Shown piece after piece: positions 38,374-46,905 of a DNA stretch of 64,000 bases (position 1 is the first letter of the stretch; every line of letters begins with the position of its first letter). The position numbers and the translations under genes are program-made. Origin of the DNA: Commensalibacter oyaizuii (GTDB lineage: Bacteria > Pseudomonadota > Alphaproteobacteria > Acetobacterales > Acetobacteraceae); contig NZ_JASBAO010000001.1 in NCBI RefSeq assembly GCF_029953265.1, forward strand, positions 1-64,000, in the 5' to 3' direction. A model generated the notes under the pieces. The model searched no databases, was not told the DNA's origin, and worked only from the letters and a program-made list of their open reading frames with translations.

Positions 38374-39180
38374 ATGGATAATAATGCCCTGTTGATTGAT
38401 TATTTTCCGCTGTCTTCAACTATGCCAAAAGTTGCTTTTATTACTGGGGCAACCATTCGTTTGGGGCGTGAGATCGCATTGACGTTGGCCAAGGTTGGAT
38501 TTGACATTGCCATTCATGCACGGACTCATACCGCACAGGCTGATCAAACTTTAAAAGACATTCAAGCCTTGGGGCGCAAAGCTGTTCTTATAACGGCTGA
38601 GTTGTCTAATCCTGATGAAGTTAATGGTTTGATAGAACAGGCTTCTCGACAGTTGGGGGTTGTTGGTGTTTTGGTAAATAATGCCAGTATTTTCGATCGC
38701 GACGAATGGGATACGGTGACCTTAGAATCATGGCAACGTCATCAGACCCCCAATTTGTGGGCGCCTTTTCAATTGATTCAAGATTTTGCCAAAGCATTAC
38801 CCCAAGGGAAAGAAGGGTGCGTTATTAATATGTTGGATCAGCGTGTTTGGTCGTTAACCCCTCATTTTGTAAGCTATACCGTCTCTAAATCTGCATTGTG
38901 GACATTAACGCAAACAATGGCATTGGCATTGGCTTCCAAGTCTATTCGGGTCAATGCTGTTGGACCTGGTCCAGCCATGGCCCATAAACGTCAAACTGAT
39001 GAACAATTCGATCGTCAGTGTAAAACTGTGCCTTTGGGGCAAGGAACCTCTTCACAAGAGGTGGCAAGGGCGGTATTAGGGTTGCTTTGTTTGCCATCAG
39101 TTACTGGTCAGATGTTGGCGTTGGATGGCGGACAGCATTTACAATGGTCCCCTGCGGTGGGGGCATATACAGATGAATAG
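38374..39180 (+). CDS. SDR oxidoreductase, pteridine-reductase-like (FolM type)
   Basis: This is a short-chain dehydrogenase of 268 residues. The cofactor motif TGATIRLGRE follows the TGxxxRxG form typical of pteridine reductases and FolM, with NNASIFDRD, catalytic YTVSK and a C-terminal GGQHL. It lies 12 nt upstream of folB, so a role in reducing dihydro-monapterin or dihydrofolate is the best inference. The first 16 residues precede the Rossmann start (second Met at 38422), but aagga at correct spacing supports 38374. Confidence 0.75.
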   Translation: MDNNALLIDYFPLSSTMPKVAFITGATIRLGREIALTLAKVGFDIAIHARTHTAQADQTLKDIQALGRKAVLITAELSNPDEVNGLIEQASRQLGVVGVLVNNASIFDRDEWDTVTLESWQRHQTPNLWAPFQLIQDFAKALPQGKEGCVINMLDQRVWSLTPHFVSYTVSKSALWTLTQTMALALASKSIRVNAVGPGPAMAHKRQTDEQFDRQCKTVPLGQGTSSQEVARAVLGLLCLPSVTGQMLALDGGQHLQWSPAVGAYTDE

Positions 39181-39192
39181 TATGAGCAAAAA

Positions 39193-39594
39193 ATGACTTT
39201 TTTTCCTGCATGGTCAAATCAACCTTCGTTAAGGCGTATTTTTATTCGCGATCTTGTTTTATTGGCACGTATTGGTGTGTATTCTTTTGAACAGGAAAAA
39301 GATCAACGCCTGCAAATTAATATTTCTGTGGGTGTTATTGAAGAAAAGGGAATCGGGATTGACGATTTAACCCGCACAGTTTCCTATGAAGATATTGTTA
39401 ACCAGGTTAAGACCATTGTTCAAACCAATCATTTTCAATTGGTGGAAACGTTAGCTGAAACAATAGTTGAAGCAATTTTGGCCGACAAACGAATTTATGT
39501 CGTAAGAATAATGTTAGAAAAATTGGATATTATTCAAGAGGCTAAAGGGGTAGGGGTTGAAATAGAACGTTGGAATGACGAGGTTATCCACTAA
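39193..39594 (+). CDS. folB: Dihydroneopterin aldolase
   Basis: This 133-residue folate-pathway enzyme converts dihydroneopterin to 6-hydroxymethyl-dihydropterin. It opens with the family pattern IFIRDLVLLARIGVYSFEQEKDQRLQ, then the YEDIV and VETLAETI motifs with the catalytic-site Glu and, near the C-terminus, LEKLDIIQEAKGVGVEI with the conserved Lys. It sits in an operon between the pteridine-reductase-like SDR and fetA (5 nt). Confidence 0.9.
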   Translation: MTFFPAWSNQPSLRRIFIRDLVLLARIGVYSFEQEKDQRLQINISVGVIEEKGIGIDDLTRTVSYEDIVNQVKTIVQTNHFQLVETLAETIVEAILADKRIYVVRIMLEKLDIIQEAKGVGVEIERWNDEVIH

Positions 39595-39599
39595 GTCTG

Positions 39600-40220
39600 A
39601 TGGGAAATATAGAAGGTAAATCCTCAACCTTATCTATACAAGGTCTTTGTAATTTCCAGCAAGGACCTTATTTTTTTGAAGTTAGAAAAGGTGACTGTGT
39701 TGTTATTACTGGGGAATCAGGGGTTGGTAAATCTATTTTATTACGAATGATCGCTGATCTTATCCCTAATAACGGTGAAGTGTATTTAAATACCATCGCA
39801 CGTAGCTCTATTTCACCCACAATGTGGCGTAAAAAAGTAACATATATTGCTTCTGAATCTGGGTGGTGGGCAAAACATGTCAAGGATCACGTGCGTGATC
39901 TGACGTTGGTACAATCACTATTAAATAAATTGAATCTTAAAGACACTTTGCTAGATGCTGAAATTCAGCATCTTTCTACAGGGGAAAGACAACGCATGGC
40001 TTTGCTGCGAGCCTTGTCGTCAGAGGTTGAATTTTTATTGTTGGATGAGGTAACGTCCGCACTGGACCCAGATTCCGTTTTGTTGGTTGAACAGCTTATT
40101 CAAGAGTTACAAAAACAAGGAAAAGGTATTTTGCTGGTTTCACATAATATGGAACAAGTAAGGCGTTTGGCAACTCGTCATTATCATTTAACGAAAGAGA
40201 CTCTTAAGATCGTACTCTAA
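39600..40220 (+). CDS. fetA: ABC transporter ATP-binding protein, FetA-like
   Basis: This 206-residue ATPase has Walker A GESGVGKSIL (around residue 38), signature LSTGERQRMAL, Walker B FLLLDEVTSALD and the switch His in LVSHN. The downstream gene is a FetB/YbbM permease, so the pair corresponds to the iron-exporting FetAB system that aids oxidative-stress resistance in E. coli. It is only 5 nt after folB, suggesting transcription with the folate genes. Confidence 0.85.
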   Translation: MGNIEGKSSTLSIQGLCNFQQGPYFFEVRKGDCVVITGESGVGKSILLRMIADLIPNNGEVYLNTIARSSISPTMWRKKVTYIASESGWWAKHVKDHVRDLTLVQSLLNKLNLKDTLLDAEIQHLSTGERQRMALLRALSSEVEFLLLDEVTSALDPDSVLLVEQLIQELQKQGKGILLVSHNMEQVRRLATRHYHLTKETLKIVL

Positions 40221-40317
40221 ATCCATTTTACGAATATCTATATTCGTCACGGTTATATTGGGAGTAAAAAGACGGTATTAAGAGTTTTTTTAAAATTTTG
40301 CTATATTTACGGTCAAG

Positions 40318-41115
40318 ATGCATAGTTATATATCACTTAGTTTTGTTGATTTATCGATCGCTGCCCTTTTATTATTAGTCATTACATCCTTGTCTATGGT
40401 TCTATCCATAGGTATTGGTCGTATGGTATTGATTGCTGCGACACGTTTGGTATTGCAATTATTGTTGGTTGGGTTTGTTTTACTAAAAATATTTGCCTTG
40501 CATTCTATTTGGTTCAGTTTGCTTATTATTGCTTTGATGATGGTTGCTGCCAGTCGGGAAATTATTGCGCGGTTGGAACCTGGATTTCAATGGCATTGGT
40601 CCTTGGGAATTAGCGGTAGTGTCACAGGGATCGTTACGATATCAATAAGTTTATTAGCTTTGAACACGGCATTACGTCCTGATCCTTGGTATGAAGCAAA
40701 ATACTTAATTCCGTTAACCGGTATGATTTTGGGGAATGTTATGAGTTCTGCTTCCTTGTCTTTGAAGGGGTTACTGGATGCCATTCAAAGGGATCGGCTG
40801 GTTATTGAATCTCGTTTGGCTATGGGGCATTCGCGTAAAATGGTTTTCACGCCATTTGTTCGTCATGCGGTGACTATGGGAATCATGCCATTGATCAATC
40901 AAATGTCAGCAGCAGGAATTATTACTCTGCCTGGTACGATGTCTGGGCAAATTTTGGCAGGGATAAATCCACTTGAGGCGGCGAAGTATCAAATTTTGTT
41001 ATTATTACTTATATCTGGTGCTGGAATATTGGCTGCTATCGGAGTTTCATTTTTGGCAGTTTTACGCCTTACTGATCATCGAGAACGGTTGCGGCTAGAT
41101 CGACTATCAGCGTAA
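40318..41115 (+). CDS. fetB: ABC transporter permease, FetB (UPF0014)
   Basis: This 265-residue inner-membrane permease has six or seven membrane helices. The UPF0014 family landmarks are VLQLLLVGFVLLKIF, MMVAASREI, LTGMILGNVMSSASLSL and the loop LPGTMSGQILAGINPLEAAKYQ. It partners FetA 97 nt upstream for iron (or other metal) export. A short 7-bp inverted repeat lies in the gap. Confidence 0.9.
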   Translation: MHSYISLSFVDLSIAALLLLVITSLSMVLSIGIGRMVLIAATRLVLQLLLVGFVLLKIFALHSIWFSLLIIALMMVAASREIIARLEPGFQWHWSLGISGSVTGIVTISISLLALNTALRPDPWYEAKYLIPLTGMILGNVMSSASLSLKGLLDAIQRDRLVIESRLAMGHSRKMVFTPFVRHAVTMGIMPLINQMSAAGIITLPGTMSGQILAGINPLEAAKYQILLLLLISGAGILAAIGVSFLAVLRLTDHRERLRLDRLSA

Positions 41116-41300
41116 TAATGGTTAATATTGTTAATAATTAATTAATTTATTTAAGGAATTAATAATAAATTTGTGTTATTATTGATATAATATTTATATT
41201 TATTAAAATATATTGAAGTATATGCGAAACAATATATTTTATTATTGTTGTCTATCCTTTAAGAGTCTAAATATTTTTAAACTCTTTTTTTGAGGGGATA

Positions 41301-42158
41301 ATGTTAGTTTCTACAAAAACATATAAGACGGAATATAATATTATCTATATTATACGAACAATGAACGAGGAGATAACAAAAAAAGTTATTTGTTATGATG
41401 TTCAAATTGTAGATTCAAAAAATATTCAGCTCTTAAACACTGAAATAAAACCTCAGATTACAGGCGATATTTTAGATAAAAATGAATTTCATTATGTAAT
41501 CGATAAATTAATTCCCGGTGGGACTTATATCGTTACGCCTGAAGCAAAAGGTATTATATTTCTTGATGCCAATATCCAGAATTTGACTAGCAACACGTTT
41601 TATATCTCTGGATATCTAACGTTATTTATTGCAGGACCTACATTTGGTTCAGCAACGTTAGATATCGACGGCGGATATGTTGCGTTAATGAGTACAAATA
41701 TTGTCGACGCTGATGGTAAAAACAGAATCAATATCGATCGTGGTGGTTATTTATTAATGGGATATAACCAGAAACGTTTGCTTAAAAATATGGAAATTAA
41801 TTTCGGTAAGGGACGTGGCACTGTTGTAATTAATTGTGGTGGTAAAGCAGACGATCTTTCCTCTTTAGAGATCAATCATTATAACCCCAATCTACACGTT
41901 ATAGGATTGCAGAATATTATATCCGAAGTGTCGAAATATGCCATTTCTGGAGGTCGATTTACCAAGAAAATTACTTTATTAGATGAACAAAATCGCATCA
42001 TTTTTCGTTATCGTGTAAAGCTTGCCGAACGGGCATATTTAAAATCAGGTGTTTATGACATAGAAAATGATGGTCCTCTATATGTTATGTATTATAAAGG
42101 ACACCTACAGATTGGTAGACATTATCTGCCACACTCAACGATGGCAACTACATATTAA
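41301..42158 (+). CDS. Hypothetical beta-rich protein, 285 aa
   Basis: Not recognised as a known family. The central part (about 80-200) alternates short hydrophobic strands with Gly/Asn/Asp turns (for example ATLDIDGGYVALMST, NIDRGGYLLMG), a pattern seen in right-handed beta-helix or adhesin passenger segments. There is no signal peptide. A strong gaggggata ribosome site supports the ATG at 41301. It is a single gene ending at a bidirectional terminator. It may be a lineage-specific surface or autotransporter-like protein, but nothing in the sequence proves export. Confidence 0.55.
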   Translation: MLVSTKTYKTEYNIIYIIRTMNEEITKKVICYDVQIVDSKNIQLLNTEIKPQITGDILDKNEFHYVIDKLIPGGTYIVTPEAKGIIFLDANIQNLTSNTFYISGYLTLFIAGPTFGSATLDIDGGYVALMSTNIVDADGKNRINIDRGGYLLMGYNQKRLLKNMEINFGKGRGTVVINCGGKADDLSSLEINHYNPNLHVIGLQNIISEVSKYAISGGRFTKKITLLDEQNRIIFRYRVKLAERAYLKSGVYDIENDGPLYVMYYKGHLQIGRHYLPHSTMATTY

Positions 42159-42176
42159 TTCATGATGAGTATCGAC

Positions 42177-42209
42177 AAAAGGCTTAAACAGTAACATGTT
42201 AAGCCTTTT
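42177..42209. terminator. Bidirectional terminator
   Basis: An 11-bp perfect stem (42177-42187 with 42199-42209) ends in A/T runs on both sides. It separates the beta-rich ORF from the convergent FYDLN-acid gene. Confidence 0.85.
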
Positions 42210-42222
42210 GATGACGAAATGG

Positions 42223-42546
42223 TTAAGAGTCTCCGTCTCCATCATCGTCTTTGATGACTTCAATTTCAGATCCAATTGCGTCCACATCGTCTTCTAGGTC
42301 AGATGTGTCTTCAATTACGTCATCAACATCGGTGTCATCCGTATCCAAATCATCTGTATCGATTGAATGATCTAATTCTTTATTTTTGTTAATGTGTTCG
42401 TCCTCTTCAGGTGGACGACCACGAGGCAGTTCTATGGGTTGCTCAGTATTACATTTAGGACATACTGGTGGCATTTTGTTTAGATCATAAAAACGGGTTC
42501 CACAGGAGCAACATACCCGTTTAATACCCAACTCTACTTTAACCAT
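42223..42546 (-). CDS. FYDLN acid domain protein (TIGR02300-like)
   Basis: This 107-residue protein is typical of alphaproteobacteria. A zinc-ribbon-like N-terminus carries two CxxC pairs (CCSC and CPKC) around the name-giving GTRFYDLNK; the C-terminal half is extremely acidic, with long Asp/Glu runs. Function unknown; zinc binding is inferred from the Cys pairs. It is a single gene, divergent from aroA. Confidence 0.92.
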   Translation of the reverse strand: MVKVELGIKRVCCSCGTRFYDLNKMPPVCPKCNTEQPIELPRGRPPEEDEHINKNKELDHSIDTDDLDTDDTDVDDVIEDTSDLEDDVDAIGSEIEVIKDDDGDGDS

Positions 42547-42710
42547 TGATTAATCCCGTTTCTAACCAAAAAAATTATGTAAAAAGGCCGAATGCCAGTT
42601 TATTATCATTCTGTCAAACTTTAAAATGACATTTTTAATATTTCTGCTAAGAGTTTTATGACCCTTAGTTCGTTATTTGACAATGATTTTTTTATTGAGA
42701 AAGTAAAGAT

Positions 42711-44054
42711 ATGACAAATTCTTCTTCTGTCCAACCTTTAACGGTTTCGTTTTTTCGATCAGTATTAAAGGGGAAAATAAGCGTTCCAGGGGATAAATCA
42801 ATCAGTCATCGTGCATTAATGTTTTCCGCATTAGCCATTGGGGAAAGCCATATTACAGGCTTATTGGAAGGGGAAGACGTTATGCAAACTGCTCAGGCGA
42901 TGCAGGCGATGGGGGCCAACCCAAAACGTATTGCACCTGGGGAATGGCGTGTTATTGGTCAAGGGATTGGCCAATTAAAGGAACCTCAAGATGTATTGAA
43001 TATGGGAAATTCTGGTACATCAGCACGATTATTAAGTGGCATTTTATCGAGTCACGGTTTTTTTAGTGTAATGACAGGGGATGGTAGTCTGCGTAAAAGA
43101 CCAATGGCACGTGTTACAACACCATTATCAGAAACAGGGGCCAAATTCTTGACCCGTGAAGGGGGACGCTTACCTATGGCGATTGTTGGAACAGCCAAGG
43201 CACACCCTGTTGGATACCGATTGCCTGTTGCGTCTGCGCAAGTAAAATCTGCTATTTTATTGGCTGGATTAAATGCAGACGGTATCACCTGGGTCGAAGA
43301 GCCCGTAGCAACGCGTGATCATACTGAAAACATGCTGCGTCATTTTGGGGTGGATGTAAGGATAGAAGATTTGGTCGATGGTGGAAAAAAGATTAGTTTA
43401 AAAGGCCCAGTGACCTTAAAAGCACGCAACATTCGCGTTCCCGGTGATCCTTCGTCTGCAACTTTTATGTTGGTTGCTGCTGCAATGATTTCAGGGTCAG
43501 AAATTTGTATAGAAGGGGTTGGATTAAATCCATTGAGAACAGGTGCCTTTGAAGTATTAAAGTGGATGGGGGCTGATCTTTGCATTGAGAACGAACATGT
43601 AGAAGGTGGAGAACCGATAGGAGACCTAGTTATAAAGGGTAGTAACTTAAAAGGTGTAGATGTTCCTGCTGATTGTGCACCATCAATGATTGATGAATAT
43701 CCTATTCTTTCTGTTGCGGCGGCTTATGCCGATGGAGTTACACGTTTCAGAGGTCTAGAAGAGTTGCGTGTAAAAGAAAGCGATCGTTTTACCAGTATCG
43801 TTGACATGTTGCGGGGCAATGGAGTTCAGGTTGATATTGATGGTGACGATTTAATAATTACTGGAACTAGGGGAAATATTCCTGGGGGTGGTGTTGTTGC
43901 AACGCATATGGATCATCGGTTAGCTATGAGTGCCTCTATTTTGGGACTGGTTGCCCAAAAAGGGATCAAAGTGGATGACATACGTTTCATAAGAACCAGT
44001 TTCCCTAACTACTTTCCTTTAATGAATCAATTGGGGGCAAAGTTCGACGTATGA
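42711..44054 (+). CDS. aroA: EPSP synthase (class II type)
   Basis: This is the shikimate-pathway enzyme joining shikimate-3-phosphate and PEP, with 447 residues. GDKSISHRALM, TGLLEGEDVMQTAQAMQAMGA and the late ELRVKESDR follow class II (Agrobacterium CP4-like) enzymes. In the PEP loop the residue equal to CP4 Ala100 is Gly102 (MGNSGTSAR), the common form. It overlaps cmk by ATGA (44051-44054), giving the operon aroA-cmk, with rpsA following. Confidence 0.94.
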   Translation: MTNSSSVQPLTVSFFRSVLKGKISVPGDKSISHRALMFSALAIGESHITGLLEGEDVMQTAQAMQAMGANPKRIAPGEWRVIGQGIGQLKEPQDVLNMGNSGTSARLLSGILSSHGFFSVMTGDGSLRKRPMARVTTPLSETGAKFLTREGGRLPMAIVGTAKAHPVGYRLPVASAQVKSAILLAGLNADGITWVEEPVATRDHTENMLRHFGVDVRIEDLVDGGKKISLKGPVTLKARNIRVPGDPSSATFMLVAAAMISGSEICIEGVGLNPLRTGAFEVLKWMGADLCIENEHVEGGEPIGDLVIKGSNLKGVDVPADCAPSMIDEYPILSVAAAYADGVTRFRGLEELRVKESDRFTSIVDMLRGNGVQVDIDGDDLIITGTRGNIPGGGVVATHMDHRLAMSASILGLVAQKGIKVDDIRFIRTSFPNYFPLMNQLGAKFDV

Positions 44055-44683
44055 GTAAACAATTAATTATTGCCATTGATGGTCCATCAGGGGTTGGAAA
44101 GGGTACACTGGCAAAAGCATTGTCAAAGAAGTTACATCTTCCTTATCTGGATACAGGATTATTATATCGTGCGGTCGGTCGTAAAATGTTGGATATGGGA
44201 TTATCACCTGATGATGAGGAATTGGTTAGGCAAGCGCAAAATCTTACCGAAGCAGATTGGAATCGAAATGATTTGCGCGTATCAGAAGTCGACAAAGCCG
44301 CAAGTTTAGTTGCAGCACGTCCAAAAATTCGTGCAGCTTTATTAGATATGCAGCGTCATTTTGCCACGACACAAGGGGTTGTCATGGATGGTCGGGATAT
44401 TGGCACGGTGATTTTGCCCAACGCAGATGTTAAGTTATTTATTACAGCATCCACTTATGTGCGTGCTAAACGACGTTGGTTACAATATACAAATGATGTT
44501 GACGCAATTGATAAAGACGAACAAATTAAACAGGTCGAAAAAGAGCTGGAGGCTAGGGATTTAGCGGACTCTTCGCGTGCTGTTGCACCGTTGCGACCTG
44601 CAGAAGATGCTAAAATTATTAATACGGATCACTTATCTGCTGATGCAGTTTTGCAAGAGGCTTTACGTTTGATTGGTGTGTGA
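44051..44683 (+). CDS. cmk: Cytidylate kinase
   Basis: This 210-residue enzyme phosphorylates CMP and dCMP with ATP. The P-loop is DGPSGVGKGTLAK; LDTGLLYRAVG (substrate binding) and DGRDIGTVI follow. It is translationally coupled to aroA by a 4-nt overlap. The order aroA-cmk-rpsA is conserved in alphaproteobacteria. Confidence 0.95.
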   Translation: MSKQLIIAIDGPSGVGKGTLAKALSKKLHLPYLDTGLLYRAVGRKMLDMGLSPDDEELVRQAQNLTEADWNRNDLRVSEVDKAASLVAARPKIRAALLDMQRHFATTQGVVMDGRDIGTVILPNADVKLFITASTYVRAKRRWLQYTNDVDAIDKDEQIKQVEKELEARDLADSSRAVAPLRPAEDAKIINTDHLSADAVLQEALRLIGV

Positions 44684-44760
44684 TTTTTGACATAAGAATT
44701 TAAAAATCATTACAAATTTTAAAAGATATAGTTTTTTTATTGGAGTGGCTGAATAATTCA

Positions 44761-44789
44761 TTGAATTGTTAATATAATTCTTATATAAT
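44761..44789 (+). promoter_or_regulatory. Predicted rpsA promoter
   Basis: TTGAAT (44761-44766) and a perfect TATAAT (44784-44789) are separated by 17 nt. The start would fall near 44796, giving rpsA its own leader of about 170 nt separate from aroA-cmk. Confidence 0.55.
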
Positions 44790-44965
44790 TGCGCCTGAAT
44801 ATTTTAAAGAATTAGAATATTTTTGTTATAATCGTTTTCTAAAAGAATTTAGAAAAAAGTCGTATTTTTATTTTTTTTGAAATGTAAATAAAAACGCGCA
44901 AATTAAAGTCTGTACAATTTAGGCGTTTTGCCTTAAAAATTTGTGACTAGGATTACAGGAAACAC

Positions 44966-46693
44966 ATGGCTGCAGCCACCATACAAAATTCTCAAGACCA
45001 TTTTAACGGTGAAGATTTCGCAACACTTCTTGACGAAAGTTTAGGTCAAGATATCGGGTTCGAAGGGTCTGTTGTAACAGGTAAAATTGTTCGTTTAACG
45101 GATGATTATGCTATTGTTGATGTCGGTTTAAAAAGTGAAGGTCGCGTCCCTTTAAAAGAGTTCGCACCTATGGGCAGTAAAGCTGACGTTAAGCCTGGCG
45201 ATATGGTAGAGCTTTATATTGAGCGCTATGAAGATCGCGATGGATCTATTTTGCTTTCACGTGAAAAGGCACGTCGTGAAGAAGCATGGTCAGCGCTTGA
45301 AAAAGCTTTTGAAAGCAATCAACGCATCAATGGAACTATTTTTGGGCGCGTTAAAGGTGGATTTACCGTTGATTTAGGTGGGGCAATGGCGTTCTTGCCA
45401 GGTTCACAGGTTGATATTCGTCCTGTTCGTGATATCAATCCAATGATCGGTGTTGCGCAGCCTTTCCAAATCTTAAAGATGGATCGTGCTCGTGGTAACA
45501 TTGTTGTATCCCGTCGAGCAGTTCTTGAAGAAACTCGTGCCGAACAGCGTAGTGAGCTGATCCAAGGATTGAAAGAAGGCATGATTCTGGATGGTGTTGT
45601 TAAAAACATTACAGATTACGGTGCATTCGTCGATCTAGGTGGCGTTGACGGTTTGTTGCATGTTACTGATATTGCCTGGAAACGTGTCAATCATCCTTCT
45701 GAAGCTTTACAAATTGGTCAACCCGTTCGAGTCCAAGTTATCCGCTTTAATCCAGATACGCATCGTATTTCTTTGGGGATGAAGCAATTAGAGGCCGATC
45801 CTTGGGAAAATGTTGCTGCTAAATACCCTTCAGGTGCGCGTTTTACTGGTCGTGTAACCAATATCACAGATTACGGTGCTTTTGTTGAGTTGGAAGCTGG
45901 TGTTGAAGGATTGGTTCATATTTCTGAAATGTCTTGGACCAAGAAAAATGTTCACCCTGGCAAAATCGTTTCAACATCTCAAGAAGTTGACGTTGTTGTG
46001 TTAGATGTTGACAGCTCAAAACGCCGTATTTCATTAGGCTTGAAACAGGTTCAACCTAATCCTTGGGAACAATTTGCAGAAACACACAAAGTGGGTTCTG
46101 AAATTGAAGGTGAAATCCGTAATATCACAGAGTTTGGTCTATTTGTTGGTCTTTCTGCAGATATTGACGGTATGGTCCATATGTCTGATTTGTCATGGGA
46201 TGAAGCTGGCGAAGCAGCGATGGCAAATTACAAAAAAGGCGATGTGGTTAAAGCTAAGGTCCTTGATGTTGATGTTGAAAAAGAACGTATTTCATTGGGG
46301 ATTAAGCAACTACAAGAAGATCCAGCAGCAGACGTTTTATCTAAAGTAAATAAAGGCAGTATTGTTACTTGTATTGTTACAGGTATTCAGCAAAACGGTG
46401 TTGATGTTAGTGTAGATGACGTTCTAACTGGTTTTATCCGTCGTACGGAATTATCACGCGACAAAGCTGACCAACGTCCAGAACGCTTTTCTGTTGGTGA
46501 ACGCGTTGATGCGAAAGTGGTTTCTGTTGATCGTGCAGCGCGCCGTTTATCTTTGACTATTAAAGGTCGTGAAGTTGAAGAAGATAAGCAAGCAATTTCT
46601 GATTACGGTTCATCTGATAGTGGGGCATCTTTAGGTGATATCCTAGGTGCTGCTATTCGACGTAGAAACGAAAACGACACAGATATAGAGTAA
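44966..46693 (+). CDS. rpsA: 30S ribosomal protein S1
   Basis: This 575-residue mRNA-binding ribosomal protein consists of six successive S1 OB-fold domains from about residue 33 to 550, with the repeated motif ITDYGAFVDLGGVDGLLHVTD and relatives (for example TEFGLFVGLSADIDGMVHMSD). The last repeats are degenerate, as usual. Translation starts at ATG 44966 after a weak acagga site, in keeping with the S1-autoregulated leader known in other bacteria. A clear terminator follows. Confidence 0.96.
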   Translation: MAAATIQNSQDHFNGEDFATLLDESLGQDIGFEGSVVTGKIVRLTDDYAIVDVGLKSEGRVPLKEFAPMGSKADVKPGDMVELYIERYEDRDGSILLSREKARREEAWSALEKAFESNQRINGTIFGRVKGGFTVDLGGAMAFLPGSQVDIRPVRDINPMIGVAQPFQILKMDRARGNIVVSRRAVLEETRAEQRSELIQGLKEGMILDGVVKNITDYGAFVDLGGVDGLLHVTDIAWKRVNHPSEALQIGQPVRVQVIRFNPDTHRISLGMKQLEADPWENVAAKYPSGARFTGRVTNITDYGAFVELEAGVEGLVHISEMSWTKKNVHPGKIVSTSQEVDVVVLDVDSSKRRISLGLKQVQPNPWEQFAETHKVGSEIEGEIRNITEFGLFVGLSADIDGMVHMSDLSWDEAGEAAMANYKKGDVVKAKVLDVDVEKERISLGIKQLQEDPAADVLSKVNKGSIVTCIVTGIQQNGVDVSVDDVLTGFIRRTELSRDKADQRPERFSVGERVDAKVVSVDRAARRLSLTIKGREVEEDKQAISDYGSSDSGASLGDILGAAIRRRNENDTDIE

Positions 46694-46713
46694 TATTACT
46701 TTTAGATTATAAG

Positions 46714-46750
46714 AAGCCAGACATTGTATACACATTGTCTGGTTTTTTTT
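46714..46750 (+). terminator. Terminator of rpsA
   Basis: A 10-bp stem (46714-46723 with 46736-46745, one G-U) and 12-nt loop is followed by a run of T residues, 21 nt after the rpsA stop. Confidence 0.88.
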
Positions 46751-46905
46751 TGCAATAAATTTATTGATTATTTGGTTAGTTTATACCATAAAAAAGACAA
46801 ATACTTATTTGATCTTTCAAAGATTATTTTCTTATTAAAATACCTTCGGTTCGTAACTTAGATTAAGATACGTTTCAAACTTTAATTGAGCGACAAGATT
46901 ACATC

